Source: Mailhella massiliensis (GTDB taxonomy: Bacteria; Desulfobacterota; Desulfovibrionia; Desulfovibrionales; Desulfovibrionaceae). Taken from it: a stretch of 64,000 nucleotides of DNA. Positions 29,540 through 38,893 of the stretch are shown piece after piece (the first letter of the stretch is position 1; each line of letters opens with the position of its first letter). A program made the position numbers and the translations under genes. The stretch covers positions 1 to 64,000 of the forward strand of contig NZ_LT706951.1 in assembly GCF_900155525.1 (NCBI RefSeq), in the 5' to 3' direction. Under the pieces are notes generated by a model that made no database searches, was not told the DNA's origin, and worked only from the letters and a program-made list of their open reading frames with translations.

Positions 29540-30683
29540 TGTGGCCCTTACCCGGCAGTACGCCAAAACGCTGTGGCGCAGACTGCGCCGCTGGATGAAG
29601 AAACGTGCCTTCATCACGGCGCTGGTGCTGCCCACGGTGCTGGCCTTTTTCTATTTTCTCATGCTGGCCTCGCCCATGTACGTATCGAGCGCGAGCTTTG
29701 CCATACGCAGTTCCGATACGTCGGCTTCGGGGGGCACGGATCTTGCCTCCATGTTTTTGAGAACTTCCGGCTCCACGGGGAACGATGCCTACATCATCAA
29801 CGACTATATTCAGAGCCTTGACCTTGCTCAGGATATCGACGGGGAACTGGGGCTGGTAAGCCATTACAGCGATCGGGAATACGATGTGATTTCCCGTCTG
29901 TGGCAGCACCCCACGCAGGACGAACTGACCCGCTACTGGCGCTGGGCGGTACTGCCGCAGCTCAATGTGGATACGGGCATCATTTCTCTGGAAGTGAAGG
30001 CCTACACGCCGGAAATGGCGCAGAAGCTCACGCAGGCCATTTTAAAGCGGAGCGAAGCGCTGGTGAACGCCATGAACGAGCGCGCACGCCACGACGCGGT
30101 GGAACTTGCGCGCGAGGAAGTGAGCCGTGCGGAAGAGCGTGTGCGCCATGCGCAGAGCGCCATGCGGGAATTCCGCGACACCCACAATCTCATCGACCCC
30201 AAGAGTACGGCTGCCGGTCTTCAGGAACTGGTGACGCGGCTGGAAGCCGAGGCCACGACGCTCCGCACCCAGATATCGGAAGCAAAATCGTACATGAACG
30301 CGGAAGCTCCGCTTTTGAAGTCGCTGAACCGGCGCCTTGCGGCGGTGGAAAAGCAGCTTGGGGAAGAAAAGCTGCGCGTGGCCGGGCAGAGCACCGTGCA
30401 GGGCAACCTGAACTCCCTTGTGGCCGAGTACGAAGACCTGACCATAGAGGCGGAATTTGCCCAGAAGCAGCTTGTTTCGGCCATGACCTCCCTGGAGCAG
30501 GCGCGCATCCAGCAGATGGCGCAGTCGCGCTATGTGGTGGCGTATCAGCAGCCCACGCTGCCGGACGAATCTCTGTACCCCCGGCCTTTCCTTTTCACGC
30601 TCTATGTTTTTGCGGCGCTGCTGCTCCTTCTGGGCATCGTGTCGCTGGTATGGGCGTCCATCCGAGAACATGCGGGATTTTAA
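29526..30683 (+). CDS. kpsE: Capsule export inner-membrane protein KpsE (PCP-3 family)
   Basis: A 385-residue polysaccharide co-polymerase/adaptor. An N-terminal membrane helix (FITALVLPTVLAFFYFLMLA) is followed by the periplasmic start YVSSASFAIRSSD. A long coiled coil follows (about residues 180-330, ELAREEVSRAEERVRHAQSAM, LVTRLEAEATTLRTQISEAKSYM). The C-terminal PDESLYPRPFLFTLYVFAALLLLLGIVSLVW helix ends the protein. It links KpsMT to the outer-membrane protein KpsD. I prefer GTG at 29526, which has GAAGGGA six bases before it; the ATG at 29511 lies inside kpsT and lacks a clear site. Confidence 0.92.
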   Translation: MEKNNVALTRQYAKTLWRRLRRWMKKRAFITALVLPTVLAFFYFLMLASPMYVSSASFAIRSSDTSASGGTDLASMFLRTSGSTGNDAYIINDYIQSLDLAQDIDGELGLVSHYSDREYDVISRLWQHPTQDELTRYWRWAVLPQLNVDTGIISLEVKAYTPEMAQKLTQAILKRSEALVNAMNERARHDAVELAREEVSRAEERVRHAQSAMREFRDTHNLIDPKSTAAGLQELVTRLEAEATTLRTQISEAKSYMNAEAPLLKSLNRRLAAVEKQLGEEKLRVAGQSTVQGNLNSLVAEYEDLTIEAEFAQKQLVSAMTSLEQARIQQMAQSRYVVAYQQPTLPDESLYPRPFLFTLYVFAALLLLLGIVSLVWASIREHAGF

Positions 30684-30684
30684 T

Positions 30685-32487
30685 ATGAAAGCGATATACC
30701 ACGCCGGCATACTATTTTCGCTCTGCACGCTCTGTGCTCAGCCTGTTTTTGCAGCGGAGAATCCGCTCCAGAACTACAGCGGGGCGGCGCAGTACGGCGG
30801 CTCTTCCATGGCATCGGGCACGCCCATGCAGGGCGGGCTGCCTGCCTCGGCCAGAAACGGCATGAATGTGGTTTCCCAGTCCACGCCCGGGGGCTATCCG
30901 GTGTTCGATTCTTCGGCGCCGTACCGGGAAAAGCAGTCCACCCCCACGGTGATGGACGCGCCGCCCGCCTGGGCGCAGGGAGGGCTTGCGCCTTCGGCTT
31001 CCGCACTGCTTGCCCCCTTCGGGGCCAATCTGTTCCGGGGAAATTTTGCGGGAACCTACAGCGACGGCATGAACGGCGACTATGTCATCCTGCCCGGCGA
31101 CCGCATCATGGTGCGCGTATGGGGCGCGAAAACCTATGACGACGTGCTGCCCGTGGACCAGCAGGGCAATATCTTTCTGCCGGAAGTGGGGCCTGTGCGA
31201 GTGGCAGGGCTCAAGCAGTCCGCTTTGCAGGGGGCGGTGCGTTCGCGCCTTGCCTCGGTTTTCACCGACAACGTGAACATCTACGTCAACCTCCAGAGTT
31301 CCCAGCCCGTGGCCGTGTATGTGACGGGCTTTGTGAACCAGCCGGGCCGCTATGCGGGCAGCCCCGTGGATTCCGTGATGTCGTACCTCGACAGGGCGGG
31401 AGGCATTACGCCGAACCGGGGCACCTTCCGCAACGTGAAGGTGAAGCGCGGCAACAAGGTGGTGGCGAGCCTTGATCTTTATGATTTCGCCCTCAACGGC
31501 AACATGCCCGACATCCGGTTGAAGGAAGGCGACGTCATCCTTGTGGGAGAACGCGGGGTGAGTGTGGCGGCCTACGGCATGCTGCGGCAGGAAGCCCGGT
31601 ATGAGTTCAAGGGGCAGGCCACGGGTTCGCAGCTCATCGCCTACGGCAGCCCGCTTTCCAGCGCCACGCATGTGAGCGTTACGGGCATCCGGGGCGGCAG
31701 GCCCTTCAATGAATACATGACCATGCAGGAATTTTCCTCCATGCGCCTTGCGGACGGCGACAGCGTGGAATTCGTGGCCGATACGCGTGGCCGCACCATC
31801 ATGGCCTCGGTGAGCGGAGCCATACGCGGGGCATCGCGCTTTCCGGTGAAGAACAGCACCACGCTGCGCTCTCTGCTTGCCTATGTGGAGGTGGACCCTG
31901 CCCTAGCCGATGTTTCCGCCGTGTATGTGCGCCGCCAGAGCGTGGCGCGTCAGCAGAAGACCATACTGGAAGATTCCCTGCACCGCCTGGAGCGTTCCGC
32001 GCTCACGGCCACGTCCGCCACGGCGGAGGAAGCCGAGATCCGCGTGCGCGAGGCGGAACTGGTGCAGGACTTCATCCGCCGTGCGGCAAGCCTCACGCCC
32101 GACGGCGTGGTGGTGGTGAGCCGGGGCGGGCAGGTGCGCGACCTTCTGCTGGAAGACGGCGACGAGGTGGTCATTCCGCAGAAGAGCGACGTGGTGCAGG
32201 TATCCGGCGAGGTGCTTCTGCCCAAGGCCGTGACCTTCGATGCCGCCATGAAGGCGGAAGACTATGTGAAGAGCGCAGGTGGCCTTACCGACCGTGCGGA
32301 TGAGGACAACATTCTTGTTGCTCGCATGAACGGGGAGGTGGGCCCCATTGCGGAACTGGGCGTGCATGCCGGGGACCGCATTCTGGTCATGCCCCGCGTG
32401 GATACCAAGAATCTGGAACTGGCCAAGGGCATCACGCAGATACTCTACCAGATTGCCGTGGCCACCAAGGTGGCTGTGGGGCTGTAG
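30685..32487 (+). CDS. kpsD: Capsule export outer-membrane/periplasmic protein KpsD
   Basis: A 600-residue protein of the Wza-like polysaccharide export family. A signal peptide (MKAIYHAGILFSLCTLCAQPVFA) precedes a Gly/Ser-rich region. The Poly_export domain follows at about residues 130-220 (YVILPGDRIMVRVWGAKTYD, VDQQGNIFLPEVGPVRVAG). Several SLBB repeats follow (VYVTGFVNQPGRYAGSPVDSVMSYLDRAGGI, VQVSGEVLLPKAV, AEDYVKSAGGLTDRADEDNI). It guides the polymer from KpsE to the cell surface. It begins one base after the kpsE stop. No strong ribosome-binding site is visible, which suggests coupling. Confidence 0.94.
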   Translation: MKAIYHAGILFSLCTLCAQPVFAAENPLQNYSGAAQYGGSSMASGTPMQGGLPASARNGMNVVSQSTPGGYPVFDSSAPYREKQSTPTVMDAPPAWAQGGLAPSASALLAPFGANLFRGNFAGTYSDGMNGDYVILPGDRIMVRVWGAKTYDDVLPVDQQGNIFLPEVGPVRVAGLKQSALQGAVRSRLASVFTDNVNIYVNLQSSQPVAVYVTGFVNQPGRYAGSPVDSVMSYLDRAGGITPNRGTFRNVKVKRGNKVVASLDLYDFALNGNMPDIRLKEGDVILVGERGVSVAAYGMLRQEARYEFKGQATGSQLIAYGSPLSSATHVSVTGIRGGRPFNEYMTMQEFSSMRLADGDSVEFVADTRGRTIMASVSGAIRGASRFPVKNSTTLRSLLAYVEVDPALADVSAVYVRRQSVARQQKTILEDSLHRLERSALTATSATAEEAEIRVREAELVQDFIRRAASLTPDGVVVVSRGGQVRDLLLEDGDEVVIPQKSDVVQVSGEVLLPKAVTFDAAMKAEDYVKSAGGLTDRADEDNILVARMNGEVGPIAELGVHAGDRILVMPRVDTKNLELAKGITQILYQIAVATKVAVGL

Positions 32488-32489
32488 GC

Positions 32490-33431
32490 ATGGAACATCC
32501 AGCGGTCAGCGTGATTATTCCCGTGTGGAACAGCGGGAAATACTTCCGGGAATGCCTGGACAGCGTTCTTTCCCAGAGCCTGCGGAATATCGAAGTGCTC
32601 ATTGTGGATGACGCCTCCACCGACGGCAGCGGCGCTGTAGCCGAAGAATACGCCTCGCGCGATGCCAGAATCACGGTGATGCATCAACCCTCCTCCACAG
32701 GTGCAGGCCCTGCCAGAAACCGGGCCATGGCTGTAGCCCGTGGGGAATACATCGCCTTTATGGACAGCGATGATCTGTATCCTTCGAATGATGTACTGGA
32801 AACGCTGTACCACAAGGCTGTGGAGCAGAATGTTGATGTGTGTGGTGGGTCAATGTTTTATGTTAGTAAAAATGGAGAAATAAATAAAAAACAATTTTAT
32901 GAATACATTTTTGATGATGATAGAATTTATAGTTTTTGTGAATATCAGCATGAAGGTGGTTTTTATCGTTTTTTATATAGAAGAAAATGTTTAATTTGTG
33001 GAAATTTATTATTTCCTTCATTGCGTAGATTTCAGGATTCTTTGTTTTTTATACAGGTAATGGTAAAAATAAGATGCTTTTATGGAATGAAAAAATGTAG
33101 TTATTTATATAGAAAAGGGCATAAAAAAAATATATGGGATAGAAGAAAATCATTAGATTATCTTATAGGAATTAAAAATGGTTTAGATATATCTAAAAAA
33201 GAGAGATTTTTTGATTTATATTATATATTAGTAAAAAATTTATATAGTAGAATGAAAATAATAAATGTAAATATACATGATATATTAAGTGTAGTAAAAG
33301 AAATAGATTTTTTTATAATTGTAGAAAGAAATAGATATAATAAAATAAAAATTACAAAATTAAAAATATATAGAATGGTTATTTATTTATATATTATAAA
33401 ATTTTTGAGAGGTATTAGTATGAAAAAATAG
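32490..33431 (+). CDS. Family 2 glycosyltransferase, chimeric GC-rich/AT-rich gene
   Basis: A 313-residue glycosyltransferase. Residues 1-115 hold the GT-A core (VSVIIPVWNSGKYFRECLDSVLSQSL, VLIVDDASTDGS, ARNRAMAVARGEYIAFMDSDDLY). They are encoded in GC-rich sequence like kpsD, only two bases upstream. From about 32835 the same frame continues in very AT-rich sequence to the end (FYVSKNGEINKKQFYEYIFDDD, then Lys/Ile/Tyr-rich segments). The acceptor half is therefore of different origin. The frame is intact across the switch, so the hybrid is probably functional. The C-terminal part ends in ILRGISMKK-like basic sequence. Sugar specificity is unknown. Confidence 0.88.
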   Translation: MEHPAVSVIIPVWNSGKYFRECLDSVLSQSLRNIEVLIVDDASTDGSGAVAEEYASRDARITVMHQPSSTGAGPARNRAMAVARGEYIAFMDSDDLYPSNDVLETLYHKAVEQNVDVCGGSMFYVSKNGEINKKQFYEYIFDDDRIYSFCEYQHEGGFYRFLYRRKCLICGNLLFPSLRRFQDSLFFIQVMVKIRCFYGMKKCSYLYRKGHKKNIWDRRKSLDYLIGIKNGLDISKKERFFDLYYILVKNLYSRMKIINVNIHDILSVVKEIDFFIIVERNRYNKIKITKLKIYRMVIYLYIIKFLRGISMKK

Positions 33432-33500
33432 AATAATATATCAGCCATTGTTGTGTATTTTTTTATTGTGGTAATTGTTTATAGTGGAGGATAAGTTATT

Positions 33501-35600
33501 ATGAGTTTATTTGATGATAAAGTAATAAAAGAGATAAATAATATATTAATAGATTATAAAAAGCATGATGAAAAAAAATGTATTGAAAATGAAAAGATAA
33601 GCAATGAAAATATAAGATTAAAGGATAAAATTAATGAATTGAATAACATTAATAAAAAATTATATATGCAAAAGGAATATGAAAAGAAAGAGGTAGAAAA
33701 TAAGGTAAAAGGTCATTTATCATATCAAATTGGATATGAAATTGTACATAAAATGCACAAATGGTATGGTATTTTTGTACTTCCTTTTACATTATATAAT
33801 ATATATAAGAATTTTGAAAACAAAAAAATACATAAACAAAGAAATATAGATATTTCTGTTATTATAGCAGTATATAATTGTAAAGATTTTATACGTCAGT
33901 GTCTTGATAGTTTAATTAAACAAACAGTTTCTAATTTTGAAATAATATGTGTTGATGATGGATCAACTGATAATACATTGAATATATTAAGGGAATATGA
34001 AAAAAAATATGATTTTATTAGTGTTTATACGCAAAAAAACCAATATGCTGGTGTAGCAAGAAATACAGGTATGTCATATGCAAAAGGTAATTATTTATTA
34101 TTTTTAGATTCTGACGATTTTTTTGAACCTCAAATGCTTGAAGTTATATATAATCGTGCAAAAGAAACAAATGCAGATATTGTTGTATTTAATGCTCAAG
34201 AATATAATATGAAGGATAATATATTTCAGCCTTGTAAATTTCCTGTATCTCCTGAATTATTTCCAGATAAGAATGTATCCAGTTATATAGATTTTGGAGA
34301 AAAATTATTTCAGGCTAATTCTTGTTTAGCGTGGAATAAACTTATTAAATATAGTTTTATTAAAAAAGTTGGTGTGAAATTTGGCAATACAAAAAGTTCC
34401 AATGATACGGTCTTTATATATTCATTGTTGGCTCAAGCTGAAAAAATTTCACTAGTTAATGAAATTTTGGTTAATTATAGAACAAATAATCCCAATTCCT
34501 TACAAAGAAGTAAATCTTCTTCTTGGGAAAGTATATGTCTTGCATTTTTTAATTTAAAAAAAGAACTAATAAAATTAGGTGTGTATGAAAGTCAAAAAAG
34601 AACATATGTAAATAAATCATTACAGGCGTGCATGTATTATATAAATACAATAGATGATAAAACAAAAATAAAAATGAAATGTTCATTAAAAAATAAATAT
34701 TTTAAATTATTAGATATTGATGATTATGGTAAAAATTATATTTATAATAAAAATTTTTATAATCAATATATGGAAATTATGTCAAATGAGTATATTCCTG
34801 TTGTGTATGCTACTGATAATAATTATGCAAAGTATATGGCTGTATCTATACAAAGTATTATTAAAAATGTCGGAAATAAAACAACAGTATTATTTTTTGT
34901 CATGGTAAATAGTGATTTTGAAAAAAGTAATATAAGTAAACTTGAAAATATTGTTTATAGTAGTGGTCATTATATTGAATTTATAAATATGGAAAACCAA
35001 TTTAAAGGTGTAAAGACAACAATTAATCATATTACTTATCAAACATTTTATAGGCTTGCGATTCCTAATGTGTTATCTTATCTGAATAAAATTATATATA
35101 TTGACTGTGATACAGTTATAAATTGTGATATCCGTGATTTATATAAAATAAATATAAAAGATAATTATATTGCTGGAGTTAAAGCGTATGCATTTGATAA
35201 TAAAAAACATAGAAATAGATTAAATATTGATACTAAAAATTATGTCAATGCAGGTGTTTTAATTATTAATAATAGACTATTAATTAAAGATAAGCTTATT
35301 AATAAATTTTATGATCTCATTAATAAAAATTATGATTGTCAAGATCAGGATATTTTAAATGTTTCTTGTGTTGGAAAAATTATGAATATTCCATTTAAAT
35401 ATAATATAATGACGAAATATTATTTTCAACTAGATAATTTTATATCAGAAAATAAAGTAACAAAAGAAGAAATTGATGATGCTTTAAATAGTTTAAGTAT
35501 TATTCATTATGCAGATAAAGTGAAACCGTGGAATGATAAAAATTCGATCTATGCAAATTATTTTTGGAAGTATGCTAAGAATAGTATTTTCTTTCAATAA
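33501..35600 (+). CDS. Two-domain glycosyltransferase (GT2 plus GT8)
   Basis: A 699-residue protein. Residues 1-75 are a charged coiled coil. Residues about 117-340 are a family 2 domain (ISVIIAVYNCKDFIRQCLDSLIKQT, IICVDDGSTDNT, GVARNTGMSYAKGNYLLFLDSDDFFEP). Residues about 455-690 are a family 8 domain (IPVVYATDNNYAKYMAVSIQSI, ITYQTFYRLAIPNVL, IIYIDCDTVINCDIRDLY with the DxD metal site, NYVNAGVLIINNR, IIHYADKVKPW). Such GT2-GT8 fusions add two successive sugars or a sugar and a branch. GGAGG precedes the ATG. The whole gene is AT-rich. Confidence 0.9.
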   Translation: MSLFDDKVIKEINNILIDYKKHDEKKCIENEKISNENIRLKDKINELNNINKKLYMQKEYEKKEVENKVKGHLSYQIGYEIVHKMHKWYGIFVLPFTLYNIYKNFENKKIHKQRNIDISVIIAVYNCKDFIRQCLDSLIKQTVSNFEIICVDDGSTDNTLNILREYEKKYDFISVYTQKNQYAGVARNTGMSYAKGNYLLFLDSDDFFEPQMLEVIYNRAKETNADIVVFNAQEYNMKDNIFQPCKFPVSPELFPDKNVSSYIDFGEKLFQANSCLAWNKLIKYSFIKKVGVKFGNTKSSNDTVFIYSLLAQAEKISLVNEILVNYRTNNPNSLQRSKSSSWESICLAFFNLKKELIKLGVYESQKRTYVNKSLQACMYYINTIDDKTKIKMKCSLKNKYFKLLDIDDYGKNYIYNKNFYNQYMEIMSNEYIPVVYATDNNYAKYMAVSIQSIIKNVGNKTTVLFFVMVNSDFEKSNISKLENIVYSSGHYIEFINMENQFKGVKTTINHITYQTFYRLAIPNVLSYLNKIIYIDCDTVINCDIRDLYKINIKDNYIAGVKAYAFDNKKHRNRLNIDTKNYVNAGVLIINNRLLIKDKLINKFYDLINKNYDCQDQDILNVSCVGKIMNIPFKYNIMTKYYFQLDNFISENKVTKEEIDDALNSLSIIHYADKVKPWNDKNSIYANYFWKYAKNSIFFQ

Positions 35601-35629
35601 TAAAACTGAACTTAGGAGGTATATTTTTT

Positions 35630-36334
35630 ATGATTTGTTTATCTCTTGGTGAAAATTGTATGCCTGATATGGTTATTCAGCGCTATGGTATCAAATCTTA
35701 TTCTACACCATTCTCTTTTTCTCGGTGTAATATTTTTTATAGTTATCAGTTGTTTCAAACTAATTTTAAAAATTTAATAAATAAGGAATTTTTAGAAAAA
35801 GATAATAATTGTCAATTTCCTCAATTTTATAGAAATAAAAAAATATTTAATACTCCTGAAGATGGATTATTTGAAAAATCATGTTCAAATGGATTTGAAT
35901 TTACACATCATAATGTAGTTGATAAAAAAAATGATAGAGAAAGTTTTATTCGAAAAATAAATAGACTTATTGATTTAAAGAATAGTAACGATGCTGTAGT
36001 GTTCTTTTATCATCATAGATATTTATATAATAGTAAAATTGATAAAATAATAGAATATAGTAATGAATTGATAAATTGTTTTAAATATAAAAACAAGTAT
36101 ATAGTTATATTAGAACAGATTATAGTAGATTCAAATATAAAAAGAAATATATTTTATAAAAGATTTGGAAATACAATTATTTTCTTTTTTTTGACAACAA
36201 AAGAATGGAAAGGGAAAGATAAAAATATTCTTTTTGCAAAAAATGATGAAGATTTAATACAAAAAATGATGTTTATATTGCATGATGAATTGTATGATAT
36301 AGATTTTCCTTTATGTTTTCCATCTTATGATTAA
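35630..36334 (+). CDS. DUF1796-type putative cysteine peptidase-like protein in capsule cassette
   Basis: A 234-residue protein that starts [32 protein letters not shown]. The ISLGxNC... motif with a following PF(D/S) segment is the mark of DUF1796 proteins, proposed papain-like enzymes found in polysaccharide and glycosyltransferase loci. Cys10 would be the nucleophile. A later [10 protein letters not shown] could supply His, and [11 protein letters not shown] and YIVILEQ follow the family layout. A strong AGGAGG lies before the ATG. No function is established. It could act in glycan or protein modification during capsule assembly. Confidence 0.7.
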   Translation: MICLSLGENCMPDMVIQRYGIKSYSTPFSFSRCNIFYSYQLFQTNFKNLINKEFLEKDNNCQFPQFYRNKKIFNTPEDGLFEKSCSNGFEFTHHNVVDKKNDRESFIRKINRLIDLKNSNDAVVFFYHHRYLYNSKIDKIIEYSNELINCFKYKNKYIVILEQIIVDSNIKRNIFYKRFGNTIIFFFLTTKEWKGKDKNILFAKNDEDLIQKMMFILHDELYDIDFPLCFPSYD

Positions 36335-36351
36335 TGAGAGAGGATAGTGCA

Positions 36352-37542
36352 ATGAACATTGCCGTTGCCGGAACCGGCTACGTCGGTTTGAGCCTGGCCG
36401 TACTGCTTGCCCAGCATAACAGTGTGAAGGCCGTGGATATCGTTCCTTCCAAGGTGGAACTTATTAATCAGAAAAAGTCCCCCATCGTGGATAAGGAAAT
36501 TGAGGAATTTCTTGCGGAAAGGCCGCTGAACCTTTCCGCCACTACGGATGGGGAATCCGCCTACCGCGATGCGGAATTCATCATCATTGCCACGCCCACC
36601 AACTATGATGTGGAGCAGAACCATTTCGATACATCTTCCATCGACGCGGTGCTCCGGCTGGTGGAAAAGGTCAACCCCACCGCCACGGTGGTCATCAAGT
36701 CCACGGTACCGGTAGGGTATCTGGAAGGGCTGCGCAAGGCGTGGCCCGGCCTGCCGAACCTTATTTTCTCGCCGGAGTTCCTGCGTGAGGGCAGGGCGCT
36801 TTACGATAATCTGCACCCCTCCCGCATCATAGTGGGGACTCCCCGGAAATGCTCCGCCGACCTTCGTGCCCGTGCGGAGCGCTTTGCCGCGCTGCTTCAG
36901 GAAGGGGCCATGGACAAGGATATCCCCACCCTCATGGTGAACGCCACGGAGGCGGAATCCATCAAGCTCTTTGCCAACACCTACCTTGCGCTGCGCGTGG
37001 CGTTCTTCAACGAACTTGATACCTATGCCGAACTGCATGGTCTGGATACGCGGCAGATCATCAGGGGTGTGGGGCTGGACCCGCGCATAGGCTCCCACTA
37101 CAACAATCCTTCCTTCGGTTACGGCGGCTACTGCCTGCCCAAGGATACGCGTCAGCTTCTGGCCAACTACAAGGGTACTCCCAACGACATCATTGCCGCC
37201 ATCGTGGCAGCCAATAGTACGCGCAAGGACTTTATCGCCCATCAGATTCTTGCCCGTAAGCCGAAGAAGGTCGGTATTTACCGCCTGACCATGAAGGCGG
37301 GCAGCGACAATTTCCGTCAGTCGGCCATTCAGGGCGTCATGCGCAGGCTGCGCGATGAAGGCGTGGAGGTCGTTATTTACGAACCTACGCTGAGTCAGGA
37401 TGTCTTTCAGGATTTCGCCGTCATTCACGACCTCGAGGCCTTCAAGTCCATGTCCGATGTGATCGTGGTCAACCGCATGGCTGAGGAAGTGAAGGACTGC
37501 ATGGATAAAGTCTATACCCGTGACCTGTTTGAAAGAGACTGA
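36352..37542 (+). CDS. ugd: UDP-glucose 6-dehydrogenase
   Basis: A 396-residue NAD-dependent enzyme that oxidises UDP-glucose to UDP-glucuronate, a capsule precursor. The Rossmann motif is [19 protein letters not shown]. The catalytic-thiol region is [18 protein letters not shown], and the acid-stable [23 protein letters not shown] and the Lys/Asn region [25 protein letters not shown] are present. The start MNIAVAG at 36352 has AGAGGA before it; the frame opens 18 bases earlier. Sequence returns to high GC exactly here, marking the right edge of the cassette. Confidence 0.96.
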   Translation: MNIAVAGTGYVGLSLAVLLAQHNSVKAVDIVPSKVELINQKKSPIVDKEIEEFLAERPLNLSATTDGESAYRDAEFIIIATPTNYDVEQNHFDTSSIDAVLRLVEKVNPTATVVIKSTVPVGYLEGLRKAWPGLPNLIFSPEFLREGRALYDNLHPSRIIVGTPRKCSADLRARAERFAALLQEGAMDKDIPTLMVNATEAESIKLFANTYLALRVAFFNELDTYAELHGLDTRQIIRGVGLDPRIGSHYNNPSFGYGGYCLPKDTRQLLANYKGTPNDIIAAIVAANSTRKDFIAHQILARKPKKVGIYRLTMKAGSDNFRQSAIQGVMRRLRDEGVEVVIYEPTLSQDVFQDFAVIHDLEAFKSMSDVIVVNRMAEEVKDCMDKVYTRDLFERD

Positions 37543-37580
37543 TGCTTTTATCAGACAGGAGCGTTTGATTTTGTGTCTAT

Positions 37581-37612
37581 CCCGGTGCGGGAAGAGAGCT
37601 TCCTGCGCCGGG
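37581..37612 (+). other. Stem-loop between ugd and galE
   Basis: CCCGGTGCGGGAAG and CTTCCTGCGCCGGG can pair over 14 positions (two G-T pairs) around AGAG. No T-run follows directly, so it may stabilise or process the transcript rather than end it. Confidence 0.45.
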
Positions 37613-37697
37613 TTATGGCATTTTTCGCAGCATGAGAGAGCGGTTTTCGTTCTTACCGAGGTTCATGCTGGAAAAATGGCCTGTTTAAGGAGACTTC

Positions 37698-38711
37698 ATG
37701 AACATCTTGCTGGCCGGCGGGGCCGGATACATAGGTTCGCACACGGCGGTGAGTCTGCTGGAAGCAGGCTACGGCGTGGTGATGGCGGACAACTACCGCA
37801 ACAGCAGCCCGGAAGTGGTGAAGCGTGTGGAAAAGCTCACGGGCAGGAGCGTGCCCGCGTACAACGTGGACGTACGCGACGGCGCAGCCCTTCTTGCCGT
37901 GATGGAAAAGCATCCTGTGGACTGCGTAATCCATTTTGCGGGCCTGAAGGCCGTGGGCGAATCGGTAAAAAAGCCCGTGGAATATTACCGCAACAACATC
38001 GACACCACGCTGACGCTGCTGGAATGCATGAAGAAGACCGGGGTGCGGAACTTCGTGTTTTCCTCTTCCGCAACGGTGTACGGTGAGGAAAACCCCGTTC
38101 CCTATGTGGAGACCATGAAGAAAGGTTCCTGTTCCAACCCTTACGGGTGGACCAAGTCCATGATGGAGCAGATTCTTGAAGATGCGGCCGTGGCGGATGG
38201 GGAGCTTTCCGTAGTGCTGCTGCGCTACTTCAACCCCATAGGGGCCCACGCTTCGGGCGAAATAGGGGAAGACCCGCAGGGGATTCCGAACAATCTCATG
38301 CCCTACATCGCGCAGGTGGCCGTGGGCAGGCGCGATCATCTGACCATATTCGGTAACGACTACCCCACGCCGGACGGAACCTGCCGCCGCGACTACATTC
38401 ATGTGGCGGATCTTGCGGAAGGCCATGTGAAGGCGGTGGAGTTCGCCGCGGCGCACAGGGGGCTGGAAGTGTTCAACCTCGGCACGGGAACTCCGTACAG
38501 CGTGCTGGAAATAGTGAAGGCCTTCGAACGCAACAGCCATGTTGCGGTGAAGTACGAGTTCGGCCCCCGCCGTGCGGGCGATCTGCCCGAGTTCTGGGCC
38601 GATGCCGGGAAGGCGCGGACCATGCTGGGCTGGCAGGCAAGGCGCAGCCTTGACGACATGTGCCGCGATACCTGGAACTGGCAGAAAAAAAATCCCCAGG
38701 GCTACCGCTGA
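37698..38711 (+). CDS. galE: UDP-glucose 4-epimerase
   Basis: A 337-residue short-chain dehydrogenase-type epimerase that interconverts UDP-glucose and UDP-galactose. The NAD motif is ILLAGGAGYIGSHTAVSLLEAGY. The catalytic Ser and YxxxK lie in VFSSSATVYGE and PYGWTKSMMEQIL. LRYFNPIGAHASGEIGEDP, RDYIHVADLAEGHV and VFNLGTGTPYSVLEIV are typical GalE blocks. AAGGAG precedes the ATG. It supplies galactose for the capsule and belongs to the same strand and set as ugd. Confidence 0.96.
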   Translation: MNILLAGGAGYIGSHTAVSLLEAGYGVVMADNYRNSSPEVVKRVEKLTGRSVPAYNVDVRDGAALLAVMEKHPVDCVIHFAGLKAVGESVKKPVEYYRNNIDTTLTLLECMKKTGVRNFVFSSSATVYGEENPVPYVETMKKGSCSNPYGWTKSMMEQILEDAAVADGELSVVLLRYFNPIGAHASGEIGEDPQGIPNNLMPYIAQVAVGRRDHLTIFGNDYPTPDGTCRRDYIHVADLAEGHVKAVEFAAAHRGLEVFNLGTGTPYSVLEIVKAFERNSHVAVKYEFGPRRAGDLPEFWADAGKARTMLGWQARRSLDDMCRDTWNWQKKNPQGYR

Positions 38712-38842
38712 TGATTTTCAGATAAAACATGCACGCCTATGATATGATGTGTTTTTATATTGCATATGCATTATCACATAGGATACTTTATATTTATTCA
38801 ATATAACATTAAATAAATTTCAATATCATTGTCCTCTGGAAG

Positions 38843-38881
38843 AAGTATGTCATGGTCGATTCGTCCATGACATACTTTTTT
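38843..38881 (+). terminator. Terminator-like hairpin just before the outer-membrane protein gene
   Basis: AAGTATGTCATGG and CCATGACATACTT form a perfect 13-base stem around an eight-base loop, followed by a T-run. The hairpin ends only three bases before the GGAGG site of the next gene. It may end the galE transcript or act as an attenuator or stability element of the outer-membrane protein mRNA. The AT-rich 38720-38830 upstream could hold its promoter. Confidence 0.65.
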
Positions 38882-38893
38882 CTGGAGGATGAA

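Larger units (their letters stand above)
32835..36345 (+). other. AT-rich capsule-variable cassette
   Basis: By eye about 20-25 percent GC, against roughly 60 percent or more on both sides. It uses AAA, ATA, TTA and AGA codons almost exclusively. The left edge lies within codon 115 of the first glycosyltransferase; the right edge is at the ugd start (36352), where GC-rich codons resume at once. It holds the end of one glycosyltransferase gene and two complete genes. No transposase, integrase or direct repeat is seen at either edge. Confidence 0.9.
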
